Shown here in pieces: positions 36,041-44,258 of a DNA stretch of 64,000 bases (the stretch's first letter is position 1; each line of letters begins with the position of its first letter). The stretch lies in assembly GCF_000756815.1 (NCBI RefSeq), contig NZ_CCVW01000004.1, positions 558,001-622,000 on the forward strand, given 5' to 3'. A program made the position numbers and the translations under genes. The stretch is from Legionella massiliensis. GTDB lineage: Bacteria > Pseudomonadota > Gammaproteobacteria > Legionellales > Legionellaceae. Under the pieces are notes generated by a model, which was given only the letters and a program-made list of their open reading frames with translations, did no database searches and was not told the DNA's origin.

Positions 36041-36694
36041 TTAGCGCAGTGTGGGTGATGAAGGAGTTTTATCTGACTTTGCTGGACACTCCTGCTTACA
36101 GGACGCTCCCCAACAAGCACCTACACAAGAAGATATTGCTCCGATAAAAAAAAGAAGAAAGAGTATCCAAGAACTGCCTGTCAATGCCGTTGGCGTGGTT
36201 TTAATATTAGGATAAGTTTTCATAGTTCCTTGCGTAGAGTTGGCATCAGACTTTATAGCAATAGAATGAGGTAAAGTATTAGTGACCTCAACTGTAGGTG
36301 ATAAGGCTTTAGTGTAAGCAGAGGTGTAATAAGTTAAAGGAAACAACAGAATAGCGCTTAACACCAATGCCAAACTCCAAGTTAAAAAGCCATAAATAAC
36401 ACCATCGTGGCAATGACTATAGCAGGACCTCCCTAAATGGCCTGCGACAAAACCAGCCGCAATCATAGAAGCAATAATACCTACCAGCATCCCTAGAAAG
36501 CCTCCAATGGCAATTACTGCCCCACCAGAGGATGATGAACTATAAGCGCTTAAGCCAATTGCAATGCCATAAAGTTGTAATAAAAATCCTAGGCCTAATC
36601 CAGTAAAAGCACCTGCGAAAATAGCAGACCAACATATACGTCGACCTGGTATTATATTTTCCCCTAAATGGGTTGCATCACATTGATTGTTCAT
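36041..36694 (-). CDS. Unknown inner-membrane protein with four helices
   Basis: 217 residues. Hydrophobic segments are near 22-48 (WSAIFAGAFTGLGLGFLLQL), 58-85 (AVIAIGGFLGMLVGIIASMI), 100-122 (VIYGFLTWSLALVLSAILLF) and 172-195 (SWILFLLFFIGAISSCVGAC). Helices 1 and 2 are Gly-rich, as in small membrane proteins that pack tightly. A 45-residue polar loop lies before the last helix. A His/Cys stretch (CYSHCHDG) follows helix 2. The layout resembles unnamed stress-linked membrane proteins in Legionella; no function is known to me. Confidence 0.7.
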   Translation of the reverse strand: MNNQCDATHLGENIIPGRRICWSAIFAGAFTGLGLGFLLQLYGIAIGLSAYSSSSSGGAVIAIGGFLGMLVGIIASMIAAGFVAGHLGRSCYSHCHDGVIYGFLTWSLALVLSAILLFPLTYYTSAYTKALSPTVEVTNTLPHSIAIKSDANSTQGTMKTYPNIKTTPTALTGSSWILFLLFFIGAISSCVGACWGASCKQECPAKSDKTPSSPTLR

Positions 36695-36706
36695 AATAAA
36701 GTCCTT

Positions 36707-36784
36707 TTATAGATGAGACAATAACCAGATTAATACCAAAATACTAACTGGCACTCCCAATAACCATGCAATAATGTAAAACAT
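36707..36784 (-). CDS. 25-residue membrane peptide
   Basis: Below the usual ORF length cutoff. MFYIIAWLLGVPVSILVLIW then LLSHL, one transmembrane helix. A strong RBS, AGAAGGAGAAAGTC, sits before the ATG. Similar one-helix peptides are found beside DUF3309 genes in other bacteria. It lies between the four-helix membrane protein and the DUF3309 gene on the same strand. Confidence 0.6.
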   Translation of the reverse strand: MFYIIAWLLGVPVSILVLIWLLSHL

Positions 36785-36828
36785 GACTTTCTCCTTCTGG
36801 TGCCGTTAATTCGACTAAAGACAAATCA

Positions 36829-36984
36829 CTATACACGTCCAAGTAAAATCAAAATAATTAATACAATAAGTATTGTTCCAATTAATCCACTTGGGCCATA
36901 GCCCCAATTTTTACTGTGGTTCCATCTAGGAAGACCGCCAATAAGAATCAGGATTAAAAGTATTATGAGTATTGTGCTTAACAT
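36829..36984 (-). CDS. DUF3309 family small membrane protein
   Basis: 51 residues, missed by length cutoffs. MLSTILIILLILILIGGLPR, then WNHSKNWGYGPSGLIGTILI and VLIILILLGRV: two hydrophobic strands/helices around the W-GYGPSG signature of DUF3309. GGGAGG lies 5-6 nt before the ATG. Members are often found with stress genes such as CsbD; the function is unknown. Confidence 0.85.
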   Translation of the reverse strand: MLSTILIILLILILIGGLPRWNHSKNWGYGPSGLIGTILIVLIILILLGRV

Positions 36985-37496
36985 ATTTCCTCCCTAATTA
37001 AGTCAAAAATCCCTTTGTTATGACATGTACAACCAAGATAAAAGAAAAGCTTAGATAATCGACGTTTTAGATCAGTGAATGATAAAAAACAACTAACTGT
37101 TTAAATATAGTACGTATTTAGAAATTGCTTTTAAGCCCATTAGGTAAACTGATGATGAATTTATTCACAAAAGAATACCTGGCTCCCAATTTTTTGCCCC
37201 AAACGAGCATTAATTTCTGTTTATAGGTCAAGAGCAAGGTATTTTCGTTGGTAAGCATTTAAAAGCAGGGGGCTGTTACAAGTTGAAACAAATATTTTCG
37301 TTCCAAACGACATGAACAGCATTGGATGGAGAAAATTCAACCAACTTGTTCTTTAATCTTATTTTTCCTTCAACAATTTCACGATGGGAAGCGATTTCTT
37401 TTTGCACCGATTCAGCTGCTTTATTGAGAGCGTTGCTTGAATTTATTTGAAAATAGTACTAATCGTTTAGGTGTCTAATAGAAAAGGAGACTTGTC
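36985..37496. other. AT-rich intergenic region, possible gene remnant on the minus strand
   Basis: 512 bp. From 37455 down to 37276 (minus) a frame reads NALNKAAESVQKEIASHREI and on to AVHVVWNENICFNL before a stop, but an in-frame TAG precedes it and no start codon exists. It could be the tail of a decayed gene. The rest probably contains the divergent promoters of the DUF3309 gene and the 49-residue gene. Confidence 0.35.
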
Positions 37497-37646
37497 ATGG
37501 AAAACACAAGAAACAGACCGCCTCAAGGCCAATCTTTTAACAAAGATCAAGATAAAAAAGGTTTGGGGCAATCCAAATCAGATCAGCATTCACAAGGTCA
37601 GCAAAAACAACCAATGAACCAACCTAAAAAAACTGATCATCGTTAA
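37497..37646 (+). CDS. Small hydrophilic Gln/Lys-rich protein
   Basis: 49 residues, too short for most gene callers. MENTRNRPPQGQSFNKDQDK then KGLGQSKSDQHSQGQQKQPM and NQPKKTDHR. AAGGAGA lies 6 nt before the ATG and a strong terminator follows 10 nt after the stop, so this is a complete small transcription unit. The composition (Gln, Lys, Gly, Asp, no hydrophobic core) is that of a disordered, stress-type hydrophilin. Confidence 0.65.
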   Translation: MENTRNRPPQGQSFNKDQDKKGLGQSKSDQHSQGQQKQPMNQPKKTDHR

Positions 37647-37654
37647 TCAGATTG

Positions 37655-37690
37655 AAATAAAGCGCATTTTTCTAATGCGCTTTATTTCAA
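37655..37690 (+). terminator. Rho-independent-type terminator
   Basis: AAATAAAGCGCAT and ATGCGCTTTATTT pair perfectly (13 bp) around TTTTCTA, following the stop of the 49-residue gene. The A/T-rich base of the stem provides T-runs on both strands, so it may work in both directions. Confidence 0.75.
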
Positions 37691-37746
37691 CCTGATTCGG
37701 TCTCTCACGCATAACGATATTATGGATATGATACAAGGAGTTGAAA

Positions 37747-38079
37747 GTGAATATATCAAACATTGTAAAGGCAAGCGAAATAACTGGAACCAAAGTAAAA
37801 AATGCGGCTGGAGAAAATCTGGGTGAAATTAACGAAGTTGTTGTTAATAAAAGCAGCGGGAAAGTCAGTTACTTGGTTTTGGATTTTGGTGGTGTTTTAG
37901 GTTTTGGAAATAAGTTTTTTGCAATACCTTGGAATTTATTTGCCTATGAATTAAATGATGGAAGTTACATACTAAATATTGATAAAGAACGCTTAAAAAA
38001 TGCTCCTGGCTTCGATAAGGAGCACTGGCCTAACTTCGCTCAAGATTACGTTAATACAGTTGATCAATATTATCATTAA
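37747..38079 (+). CDS. PRC-barrel domain protein
   Basis: 110 residues. The start is GTG at 37747: AAGGAG ends 6 nt upstream, while the TTG at 37741 touches it. PRC-barrel pattern: ITGTKVKNAAGENLGEINEV, KSSGKVSYLVLDFGGVLGFG, KFFAIPWNLF. The C-terminal YILNIDKERLKNAPGFDKEH WP-type tail (NAPGFD) is typical of stress-associated single PRC-barrel proteins. The role is unknown, probably structural or sensory. It ends the stress cluster. Confidence 0.9.
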   Translation: MNISNIVKASEITGTKVKNAAGENLGEINEVVVNKSSGKVSYLVLDFGGVLGFGNKFFAIPWNLFAYELNDGSYILNIDKERLKNAPGFDKEHWPNFAQDYVNTVDQYYH

Positions 38080-38118
38080 TTTCAACCTTCAGTAGTTGGC
38101 CATTTTTGCACTAGTTAA

Positions 38119-38165
38119 ACAACATCCTTAAAATTTAATCAGAAGCAAAATTTTAAGGATGTTGT
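38119..38165. terminator. Perfect 18-bp inverted repeat after the PRC-barrel gene
   Basis: ACAACATCCTTAAAATTT (38119-38136) and AAATTTTAAGGATGTTGT (38148-38165) are exact complements around 11 nt. It could terminate the PRC-barrel transcript. Its right end abuts the probable IS end beginning GGCTTTGTCG, so it may also mark an insertion boundary. Confidence 0.55.
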
Positions 38166-38167
38166 GT

Positions 38168-38607
<440 letters not shown>

Positions 38608-38609
38608 CT

Positions 38610-38685
38610 GTCATTCCTGCGCAGGCAGGAATTTATCTCCCAAACAGAGTGATGGCCTTTGGATTCCCGCCTACGCGGGAACGAC
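38610..38685. repeat. GTCATTCCTGC palindrome, interior of family B without its ends
   Basis: GTCATTCCTGCGCAGGCAGG is followed by the complementary GGATTCCCGCCTACGCGGGA and ACGAC. It matches the hairpin inside family B elements but lacks CACTGCC ends. It interrupts the 5' part of the resolvase pseudogene. Confidence 0.65.
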
Positions 38686-38781
38686 ATAAGAAAGAGCATA
38701 ATGATTTAATAAATAACTATTTTTTAAGTTACAAATTCGTGGTGATACCTCAGATCCTGAGCGCAGAGGGCTCTTACCTCC

Positions 38782-40521
38782 CTATAAAGTTTGTTGCTCT
38801 TGATGAGTTTGTGTATAACTCTGGTCAATTACATCTTGTAAATGCTCAGTTATTTCAACCACTAAATCATAACGCTTGCTTTGTGTTCCTTTTTTGGCTT
38901 CAATCCAAGTTTCTAAAGCTTGCAATAGAGCTCTATCACTCTCTTCTGAGGGCTCTGCTTTCGCATGTTCCTCAAATGCTCGATCAAGTGCACGAGTTTC
39001 ATCGGTTTTAAACCAGGAGGCATGAGAACTTCCTTCTGTCCAATGCTTTTGGAAGTATCCCATTCTATGCATATTCTGATAATTGAGTTGATATAACTCT
39101 ACTTTATCAACGTGTAGAGTGTTAACTAATTGATCATAAATATTATTTCGCAAGCTTTCTACTTGGTAATATCGCGAGGTAGAAACATTTTCTTTGGCAA
39201 TCAGCCAACTATCAGCCTCTTGGAAAAGTGTTTTTAATTGCTCTACATTATTACTTTCTGTAATCTCGATTGTTTTTATCAAATCTTTGGTTAATTGACT
39301 TGAAAAATATGACGCTTTTTCATCTTGTTTAGACCACCAATTAATTAACGTCTCTCCTCTATTCCAGGTCATGCCTCGTCGTAGATGTCCGTTAGGATGT
39401 AGCTTATCAACATAACGATAAGCTTTTTCTTTTTCTAAACCAAAAAAACTTTGTAACTGAGAAATCGCGGGGAACTGTTTTGCTGCAATATGTTGATGCT
39501 GAGTATAAACAGCACGAGCCTCTTCTGTTTTTCTTTGAACGTCTTCTTCATTTACCAAAGCCTGCTTATGAAGATACTTAGCAACTTGCATATGCATATG
39601 CTCTCCACCATCTGGGGTATTATGTGGATTCTGGTGATGACTTTCACGAGGAATAACAATCAAGTCACGATGAGCGGTTCTTGGTAATTTAGGTACTACT
39701 TGTGAAAAAAATCCGCGATGTATAGGATCCGTACTTTCATGTTGTGCCTCAAGTGCATAATGTGTTGTTAAATAGTTCATCGCTAAAGTAGGAACAGAAT
39801 GTTTTCCTTCTATTTCTGGATTAATTTTTAAAAACTCTAAAATTTCTGTCGTGTTATATTGTCTATTAAACTCTAGGGGTTGGGCTTTAGCATCAGCTCC
39901 AACATAATAAAGCGCATTATTCACTAAAAGATAGCTGTTCTGATATTGTGTAAGATCCTCAGGCATCTCTAATTTTACACTGAGATTGACACTTGTTTTT
40001 GCACCGGTATAGGCTCCAAGAATAATACTAACATTTCTTAAATTGTTTAAATTGCTGCAATCAGAAATACTAGCAACATTTGATCCAGGGCCTGAATAAA
40101 AATTTCCAGGAACAGGCTGATCAGCTACGATATCCACAGGGATTGTTGGAGCAATTTTATTTAATTCTTTAGCTACCTCAAAACAAGTTACCGCACCACG
40201 GCTGTACCCGCATAAGGTGATGCTTTCAATTTCCTCATCACCCACTCCTTGAATATCAGTGCGATCAAGTCTAATACCAATGCTTTCCAATTCTTTATCT
40301 TCAGTTGTTGCAATTTTTTTGTCTTTACCAACTAGTTGTTGAGTAAAGCGGCCGGCGAAGCCTTTTAAATCGGGAAATAGCCCACTATTACATACTTCTG
40401 GCTGCTCACATCCCTTAACAAAAACCGTACGTACATTACCGTCATTAGGTACATAATCATATTGTCCCGGGAAACTATTTCCTGGATTGCCTGTGCCACA
40501 AAAATAAATAACTAGATGCAT
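38782..40521 (-). CDS. GYSRGA-motif protein, possible alpha/beta hydrolase, candidate effector
   Basis: 579 residues. GGAG is 6 nt before the ATG. The opening MHLVIYFCGTGNPGNSFPG and CGYSRGAVTCFEVAKELN (nucleophile-elbow type GxSxGA, Ser near residue 111) recall DUF2235/Tle1-like lipases, which start with DGTxN and contain GFSRGA. A His-rich region (SHHQNPHNTPDGGEHMHMQV, near 315-335) could supply the catalytic His. The C-terminal 200 residues are helical, acidic and have the repeated pattern W..AKE..ST.RY / WIEAKKGTQSKRYD, a possible duplication. The C-terminus is Glu/Gln-rich (SYTQTHQEQQTL), as in Dot/Icm substrates. Related large proteins of unknown function exist in Legionella. No signal peptide. 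Confidence 0.65.
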   Translation of the reverse strand: MHLVIYFCGTGNPGNSFPGQYDYVPNDGNVRTVFVKGCEQPEVCNSGLFPDLKGFAGRFTQQLVGKDKKIATTEDKELESIGIRLDRTDIQGVGDEEIESITLCGYSRGAVTCFEVAKELNKIAPTIPVDIVADQPVPGNFYSGPGSNVASISDCSNLNNLRNVSIILGAYTGAKTSVNLSVKLEMPEDLTQYQNSYLLVNNALYYVGADAKAQPLEFNRQYNTTEILEFLKINPEIEGKHSVPTLAMNYLTTHYALEAQHESTDPIHRGFFSQVVPKLPRTAHRDLIVIPRESHHQNPHNTPDGGEHMHMQVAKYLHKQALVNEEDVQRKTEEARAVYTQHQHIAAKQFPAISQLQSFFGLEKEKAYRYVDKLHPNGHLRRGMTWNRGETLINWWSKQDEKASYFSSQLTKDLIKTIEITESNNVEQLKTLFQEADSWLIAKENVSTSRYYQVESLRNNIYDQLVNTLHVDKVELYQLNYQNMHRMGYFQKHWTEGSSHASWFKTDETRALDRAFEEHAKAEPSEESDRALLQALETWIEAKKGTQSKRYDLVVEITEHLQDVIDQSYTQTHQEQQTL

Positions 40522-40602
40522 GATTTACTCCACTTAATTTTGTGTAAAGTATATACAAACTTTATTAAGTAAATATGATGAATTGTCCAATATGCAATCT
40601 AT

Positions 40603-40791
40603 TTAATTGCTTTTTAACCACAAATAAACCACAGGCATGATAATCAGCACAGTATGTACGGCAACGATTAAGCCTTAGATAATCGCAATAGCCAAGGGTT
40701 GCTGCATTTGGGAGCCTTCTCCAAAACCCAGAGCTAGCGGTGATAAGGCAAGTGCTGCATGGTGTCCGAGGGCGGATGCATAGGTATCTAC
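40603..40791 (-). pseudogene. RND efflux pump fragment
   Basis: On the minus strand one frame reads TYASALGHHAALALSPLALG, FGEGSQMQQPLAIAII, a TAA stop, then GLIVAVHTVLIIMPVVYLWL. This is the end of the transmembrane part of an RND transporter (GxGSEMQxPLAIAIIGGL...PVVY), with a stop in place of the first Gly of IGG. About 60 codons survive of more than a thousand. It lies between the GYSRGA gene and fis. Confidence 0.72.
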
Positions 40792-40956
40792 ATAAGTGTC
40801 TAAAAGCCTTACAGATAAGGATCTTAGGCAGGAGCAGTTATTCAACCTACAAAGCTTAATTGATGATTATTCTTATCTAAAGAAAACCTTGATTACGCTG
40901 CCCTCAGATTTCGCTTGTGTAGATAACTATGGAGCGGATGAGGGAGCCTTGCCAAA

Positions 40957-40983
40957 GCAAAAAAAACCCCGCATTAAGCGGGG
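40957..40983 (-). terminator. Rho-independent terminator of the fis-family gene
   Basis: Read on the minus strand: CCCCGC, loop, GCGGGG (40967-40972 and 40978-40983), followed by a run of eight T. It lies 28 nt after the stop of the fis-family gene. A plus-strand open frame that runs through it (40796-40990) is therefore doubtful. Confidence 0.85.
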
Positions 40984-41010
40984 ATACTAAGTAGTAATTG
41001 CTAGATAAGA

Positions 41011-41310
41011 TTATTCGTCAGTTAAACGAAAGTATTTTGTTCCAAAATAGCGCTGTAATTTTTTTCTGATAGTGCCGCGGCTTATTCCAAGCATTCTAGC
41101 AGCTTGCAGTTGATTACCACGTTTCTTCTCCATAACAGCTTGCAAGAGAGGGGGTTCAACTTCAGAAAGAATCATGTCATAGAGATCGTCGATGGATTTT
41201 CCTTTGTTGTCTGCAAGGAATCGGGTTACCAAGCCGTAAACCAAATCCTGTAAGCCTTGATCTTGTTTTGTGATTTGCACAGATGCTTGTGTATCAATGA
41301 CATTCATCAT
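41011..41310 (-). CDS. Fis family DNA-binding protein
   Basis: 99 residues (98 from the second ATG; both follow AAGGAAG). The C-terminal helix-turn-helix is AARMLGISRGTIRKKLQRYF; it is preceded by EPPLLQAVMEKKRGNQLQAA as in Fis. Fis bends DNA, helps recombinases and shapes growth-phase transcription. Legionella carries several fis paralogues that control effector genes, so I do not number this one. It is monocistronic, not joined to dusB as in enterics. Confidence 0.88.
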   Translation of the reverse strand: MMNVIDTQASVQITKQDQGLQDLVYGLVTRFLADNKGKSIDDLYDMILSEVEPPLLQAVMEKKRGNQLQAARMLGISRGTIRKKLQRYFGTKYFRLTDE

Positions 41311-41463
41311 AACTTCCTTATTTTAGTTAAAACATTCATCCAAATACTTTCAAGCGAAAGCAAAATTAATTGTACATGAAGGTAAATTGATAATCTACAA
41401 TCTTTAAGATAAAAACAGCAGGTTAGTGAAATAATGAGCACTAAGATCAGTAGCGCTCACTAA

Positions 41464-41501
41464 ATATACCCAAGTAATTTCTTGATTTTACTTGGGTATA
41501 T
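41464..41501. terminator. Hairpin between fis and a possible 35-residue ORF
   Basis: ATATACCCAAGTAA (41464-41477) and TTACTTGGGTATAT (41488-41501) pair perfectly around 10 nt. It follows the stop of the small minus-strand ORF at 41518 and could be its terminator or a recognition site. Confidence 0.55.
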
Positions 41502-41517
41502 ATTAGGCTCCTGACTG

Positions 41518-41625
41518 CTAAAAGGAAGGGGCTAGAATGTGCGAGCTGGGAGCTAGATCGTATTTAGCTTGAATTGCCTTACATATTTCATCTTCATCAA
41601 CAGGGGAGTTAATAATATCAAACAT
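41518..41625 (-). CDS. Possible 35-residue peptide, PqqD-like or remnant
   Basis: MFDIINSPVDEDEICKAIQA then KYDLAPSSHILAPSF. The EDEICKAIQAKYDL pattern recalls the C-terminal helix of PqqD-type proteins (EIxxAL...YD), so it may be a leader-binding domain fragment, a peptide, or chance. There is no clear RBS. A perfect hairpin follows the stop, which is the main reason to list it. The rest of the 41311-41838 region shows no gene. Confidence 0.3.
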   Translation of the reverse strand: MFDIINSPVDEDEICKAIQAKYDLAPSSHILAPSF

Positions 41626-41838
41626 TTAATATTCTTGTTAATAATTGTGCAATTTGCTTCCACAATTAAGAGGGTATATTGAATTTCATCTGAACACCAG
41701 ATATACGATCTTTTGTTTTAATATTATTCTAGAAGATCAAGTGGTAATTGATTTGTTTATATGAAGCCCTGTTATGGCCCTAATTTGTAATAGGTCATCC
41801 CCACATCGTCATTGTGAGTGCGTGTATAAAAAAAGCAG

Positions 41839-41918
41839 CCGTCATTGCGAACAAAGCGAAGCAATCCAGGGTTCGAAGCACGGCACTTTGGATTGCTTCG
41901 CTTTGCTCGCAATGACGG
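41839..41918. repeat. Dispersed palindromic repeat, family C
   Basis: CCGTCATTGCGAACAAAGCG and the closing GCTTTGCTCGCAATGACGG are the arms; AAGCAATCCAG and TTGGATTGCTT extend them. Short or partial copies occur at 28945-28972, 32240-32284 and 47700-47720. It lies 13 bp from the lpxB stop and can act as its terminator. Confidence 0.82.
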
Positions 41919-41931
41919 AGTGGGGGACCTA

Positions 41932-43074
41932 TTACTCTAATTCTTGCAGGATAAGTTCATGAATCGAGCAATCAGCTTGCTCTGCAGAAAGGGAGTTCTT
42001 AAGCTTTTTTAGGCGGGTTTGCATGCGATGAATAGTTTCATGTTCTGTTAAAAGTTCTCTCAGTGAACGTGTTAGTTCATCAACGTTGCAGTCATATTGT
42101 AAAAGTTCGGGAACAACCATCTCATTTTGTAAGAGATTGCATAGACCCAAATATTTCACTTTGATAAATTTCATTGCGGCAATATAACTCAAGGTTGAGC
42201 CCTTGTAGATGATGCACATAGGCTTTTCCAATAAGGCACATTCTAAAGAGGCTGTACCCGATGCGACGACCACACAGTCACTGCATGCTGCTACATCAGT
42301 AGCCTGACCTGATATAAAACTAATACTTACCGCAGATTTAGCAAAATAGCCTTTAACCAGCGAGGGTTCTAAAGTTCCTGCTATTGGAATAACGAAATGT
42401 AAGTTATCCAACTCTTGATTCAGCTTCTCAGCTGTTGCAAGCAGCACTGGCATATGTCTTTCGATTTCGTTTATTCGACTACCTGGCAACATGGCAATCA
42501 GGCGCTTGTCTGTCGGTAAGGATAAATGATGGCGAGCGCTAGCAAGGTCTGTGCAATAGTTTATTTTATCGACAAGCGGATGCCCCACAAAGGACACTGG
42601 AACCTTGGCATTTTGGTAAATCGTTTTTTCAAAGGGAAGAATTACGGCCATTCTGTCTACACAGGCACGAATAGTTTCAATGCGATTGGCTTTCCAAGCC
42701 CAAATCTGTGGACTTATGTAATATAAAATACGAATACCAAGCTGTTTAGCAAATTTTGCAAGCCGCAAATTAAAACCAGGATAATCAACAAGAATAAGCA
42801 AATCGGGCTTATTTTGTTCGAGATAGGCTTTGATTGACTTAAAAGCCTGGCGTATAACACGAGCATGCCTGAGTACTTCGGTAAGACCCGTAACACCAAA
42901 CTTAGCTAGATCACTGATAAGCTCAACACCGGCTTCTTGCATATGCCTGCCGCCAATGCCACTAAACTGCAATGCCTTATTCTCAGCACTAAGTTTGCGT
43001 ACAAACGAAGCCGCGTGGATATCGCCTGATTCTTCACCCGCAATAATAACAAGCCGTTTAGTTGTCGCTTGCAT
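41932..43074 (-). CDS. lpxB: Lipid-A-disaccharide synthase LpxB
   Basis: 380 residues from the ATG at 43074; the longer in-frame TTG (43086) is less likely. GT19 features: LVIIAGEESGDIHAASFVRK, GGRHMQEAGVELI, DYPGFNLRLAKFAK, YYISPQIWAWKANRI, FVGHPL and LLPGSR-type AMLPGSRINEI. It joins UDP-diacylglucosamine and lipid X to make the lipid A disaccharide at the inner membrane. It overlaps the 3' end of the GnnA-like gene by 17 nt, so translation is coupled. Legionella has more than one lpxB-type gene, so this may be one of two. Confidence 0.93.
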   Translation of the reverse strand: MQATTKRLVIIAGEESGDIHAASFVRKLSAENKALQFSGIGGRHMQEAGVELISDLAKFGVTGLTEVLRHARVIRQAFKSIKAYLEQNKPDLLILVDYPGFNLRLAKFAKQLGIRILYYISPQIWAWKANRIETIRACVDRMAVILPFEKTIYQNAKVPVSFVGHPLVDKINYCTDLASARHHLSLPTDKRLIAMLPGSRINEIERHMPVLLATAEKLNQELDNLHFVIPIAGTLEPSLVKGYFAKSAVSISFISGQATDVAACSDCVVVASGTASLECALLEKPMCIIYKGSTLSYIAAMKFIKVKYLGLCNLLQNEMVVPELLQYDCNVDELTRSLRELLTEHETIHRMQTRLKKLKNSLSAEQADCSIHELILQELE

Positions 43075-44026
43075 TTCGTGTATCAAGATTGCTATGGATT
43101 AAAGAAGTAATCTTAGCCGCAGTTTCCAAAGCATCTCGACCTTCTCCGCCAGTAACCAGCGGAGTGGAGTTTTGCTGAATACATTCTATGAAGGCTTTAA
43201 TTTCTTCAAATAAAGCATCACCTTTTTCAAAAACCGATTGGTGACGGGTGATTTCTGGGATGCCGGGAAACATTTCACCCTCACCTTTCTGGAAGACAGC
43301 AAATTGCTTGTTTTGATAGTCAATAGAAATGTAGGAATTCGGCTGAAAAATTCGTGTCTTACGCTCACTTTTAAAGCTTACGCGGCTAGCGGTTACGTTT
43401 GCCACACAATGATTTTCGAAGGTAATTCGGGCATTGGCAATATCGATGGATTGTGACAACACTGGAGCGCCTTGTGCATCAATGCTAACTATCGGGCAAT
43501 TCACTATGGTATGGATAAGGTCAATATCATGAATCATTAAATCAAGAATAACATTTACATCAGTCCCACGTGGATTGAAGGGGGCTAATCGATTGGATTC
43601 AATAAATAAGGGATGCTCAAGATATTCATCTAAGGCTAAACGGGCGGAATTGAAACGCTCTAAATGGCCTACCTGAAGCTTAACCTGATGTTTTTGAGCT
43701 AAGGCAATCAATTCATCAGCCTGGGCAACTGTCTCTGTAATGGGTTTTTCGATGAGAACATGAATGCCTTGTTCAATACAGTCTTTGGCAATTTCATAGT
43801 GCTTTTGGGTGGTTGCTGCAATACTCACAGCATCAACCTTACCGAATAAATCTTTGTAATTAAAATAGGCAGGAACTTTGAGTTCTCTTGATACTGTTTC
43901 ACAAGCCTCTGCGTTGACATCACAGACTGCTATCAATTCAGCATTATTAGGTAACATCTGGTATTTTTGCGCATGAAAGCGTCCTAAATAACCAACCCCG
44001 ATAACTGCGCACTTTAAAATACTCAT
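43058..44026 (-). CDS. Gfo/Idh/MocA oxidoreductase, GnnA-like (UDP-GlcNAc 3-dehydrogenase)
   Basis: 322 residues from the ATG at 44026. The Rossmann motif is CAVIGVGYLGRFHAQKY, EKPITETVAQADEL is the Gfo/Idh EKP motif, and the alpha/beta C-terminal domain has LGxxDI-type LMIHDIDLIHTIV. Lying directly before lpxB with overlapping ends, it fits GnnA, which with the transaminase GnnB turns UDP-GlcNAc into the 2,3-diamino sugar used in Legionella-type lipid A; in Acidithiobacillus gnnAB sit among lpx genes. No gnnB is next to it here, so the call rests on context and family. A generic sugar dehydrogenase is the alternative. Confidence 0.7.
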   Translation of the reverse strand: MSILKCAVIGVGYLGRFHAQKYQMLPNNAELIAVCDVNAEACETVSRELKVPAYFNYKDLFGKVDAVSIAATTQKHYEIAKDCIEQGIHVLIEKPITETVAQADELIALAQKHQVKLQVGHLERFNSARLALDEYLEHPLFIESNRLAPFNPRGTDVNVILDLMIHDIDLIHTIVNCPIVSIDAQGAPVLSQSIDIANARITFENHCVANVTASRVSFKSERKTRIFQPNSYISIDYQNKQFAVFQKGEGEMFPGIPEITRHQSVFEKGDALFEEIKAFIECIQQNSTPLVTGGEGRDALETAAKITSLIHSNLDTRNASDN

Positions 44027-44133
44027 AGGATAAAAACTGACGATAATTTGTGCGCATGATCTCACTTTCTTGATGATAAATCAATTTTAAATGGGTATGA
44101 TGGCCGCTTCTTGCTTTGTAACGGGATAATATT

Positions 44134-44211
44134 CGAATCCCCGCGGCGGCGACCGCGGGGTCTAGCAATGGTACAAGAGTTGACCGATCCCGTGCTCAAG
44201 CCGCGGGATTT
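44134..44211. repeat. Family D-like inverted repeat
   Basis: GAATCCCCGCGGCGGCGACC with GCGGGG forms a first hairpin and GATCCCGTGCTCAAGCCGCGGGA a second; the two halves are also roughly complementary. It lies in the divergent promoter region between the GnnA-like gene and rnhB. Confidence 0.6.
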
Positions 44212-44258
44212 CGGTGTTTTTCTAACTTTTCGAGGCAAAATTGTAGGAGCTCAAATAC

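Noticed and set aside
37276..37455. Minus-strand open stretch NALNKAAESVQKEIASHREI...
   Set aside because: No start codon and an in-frame TAG before it; mentioned only as a possible relic in the intergenic entry.
40796..40990. 64-codon plus-strand frame with GTG start
   Set aside because: Its last codons run through the Rho-independent terminator of the opposite fis-family gene and its start lies at the edge of the RND relic. No RBS or family.
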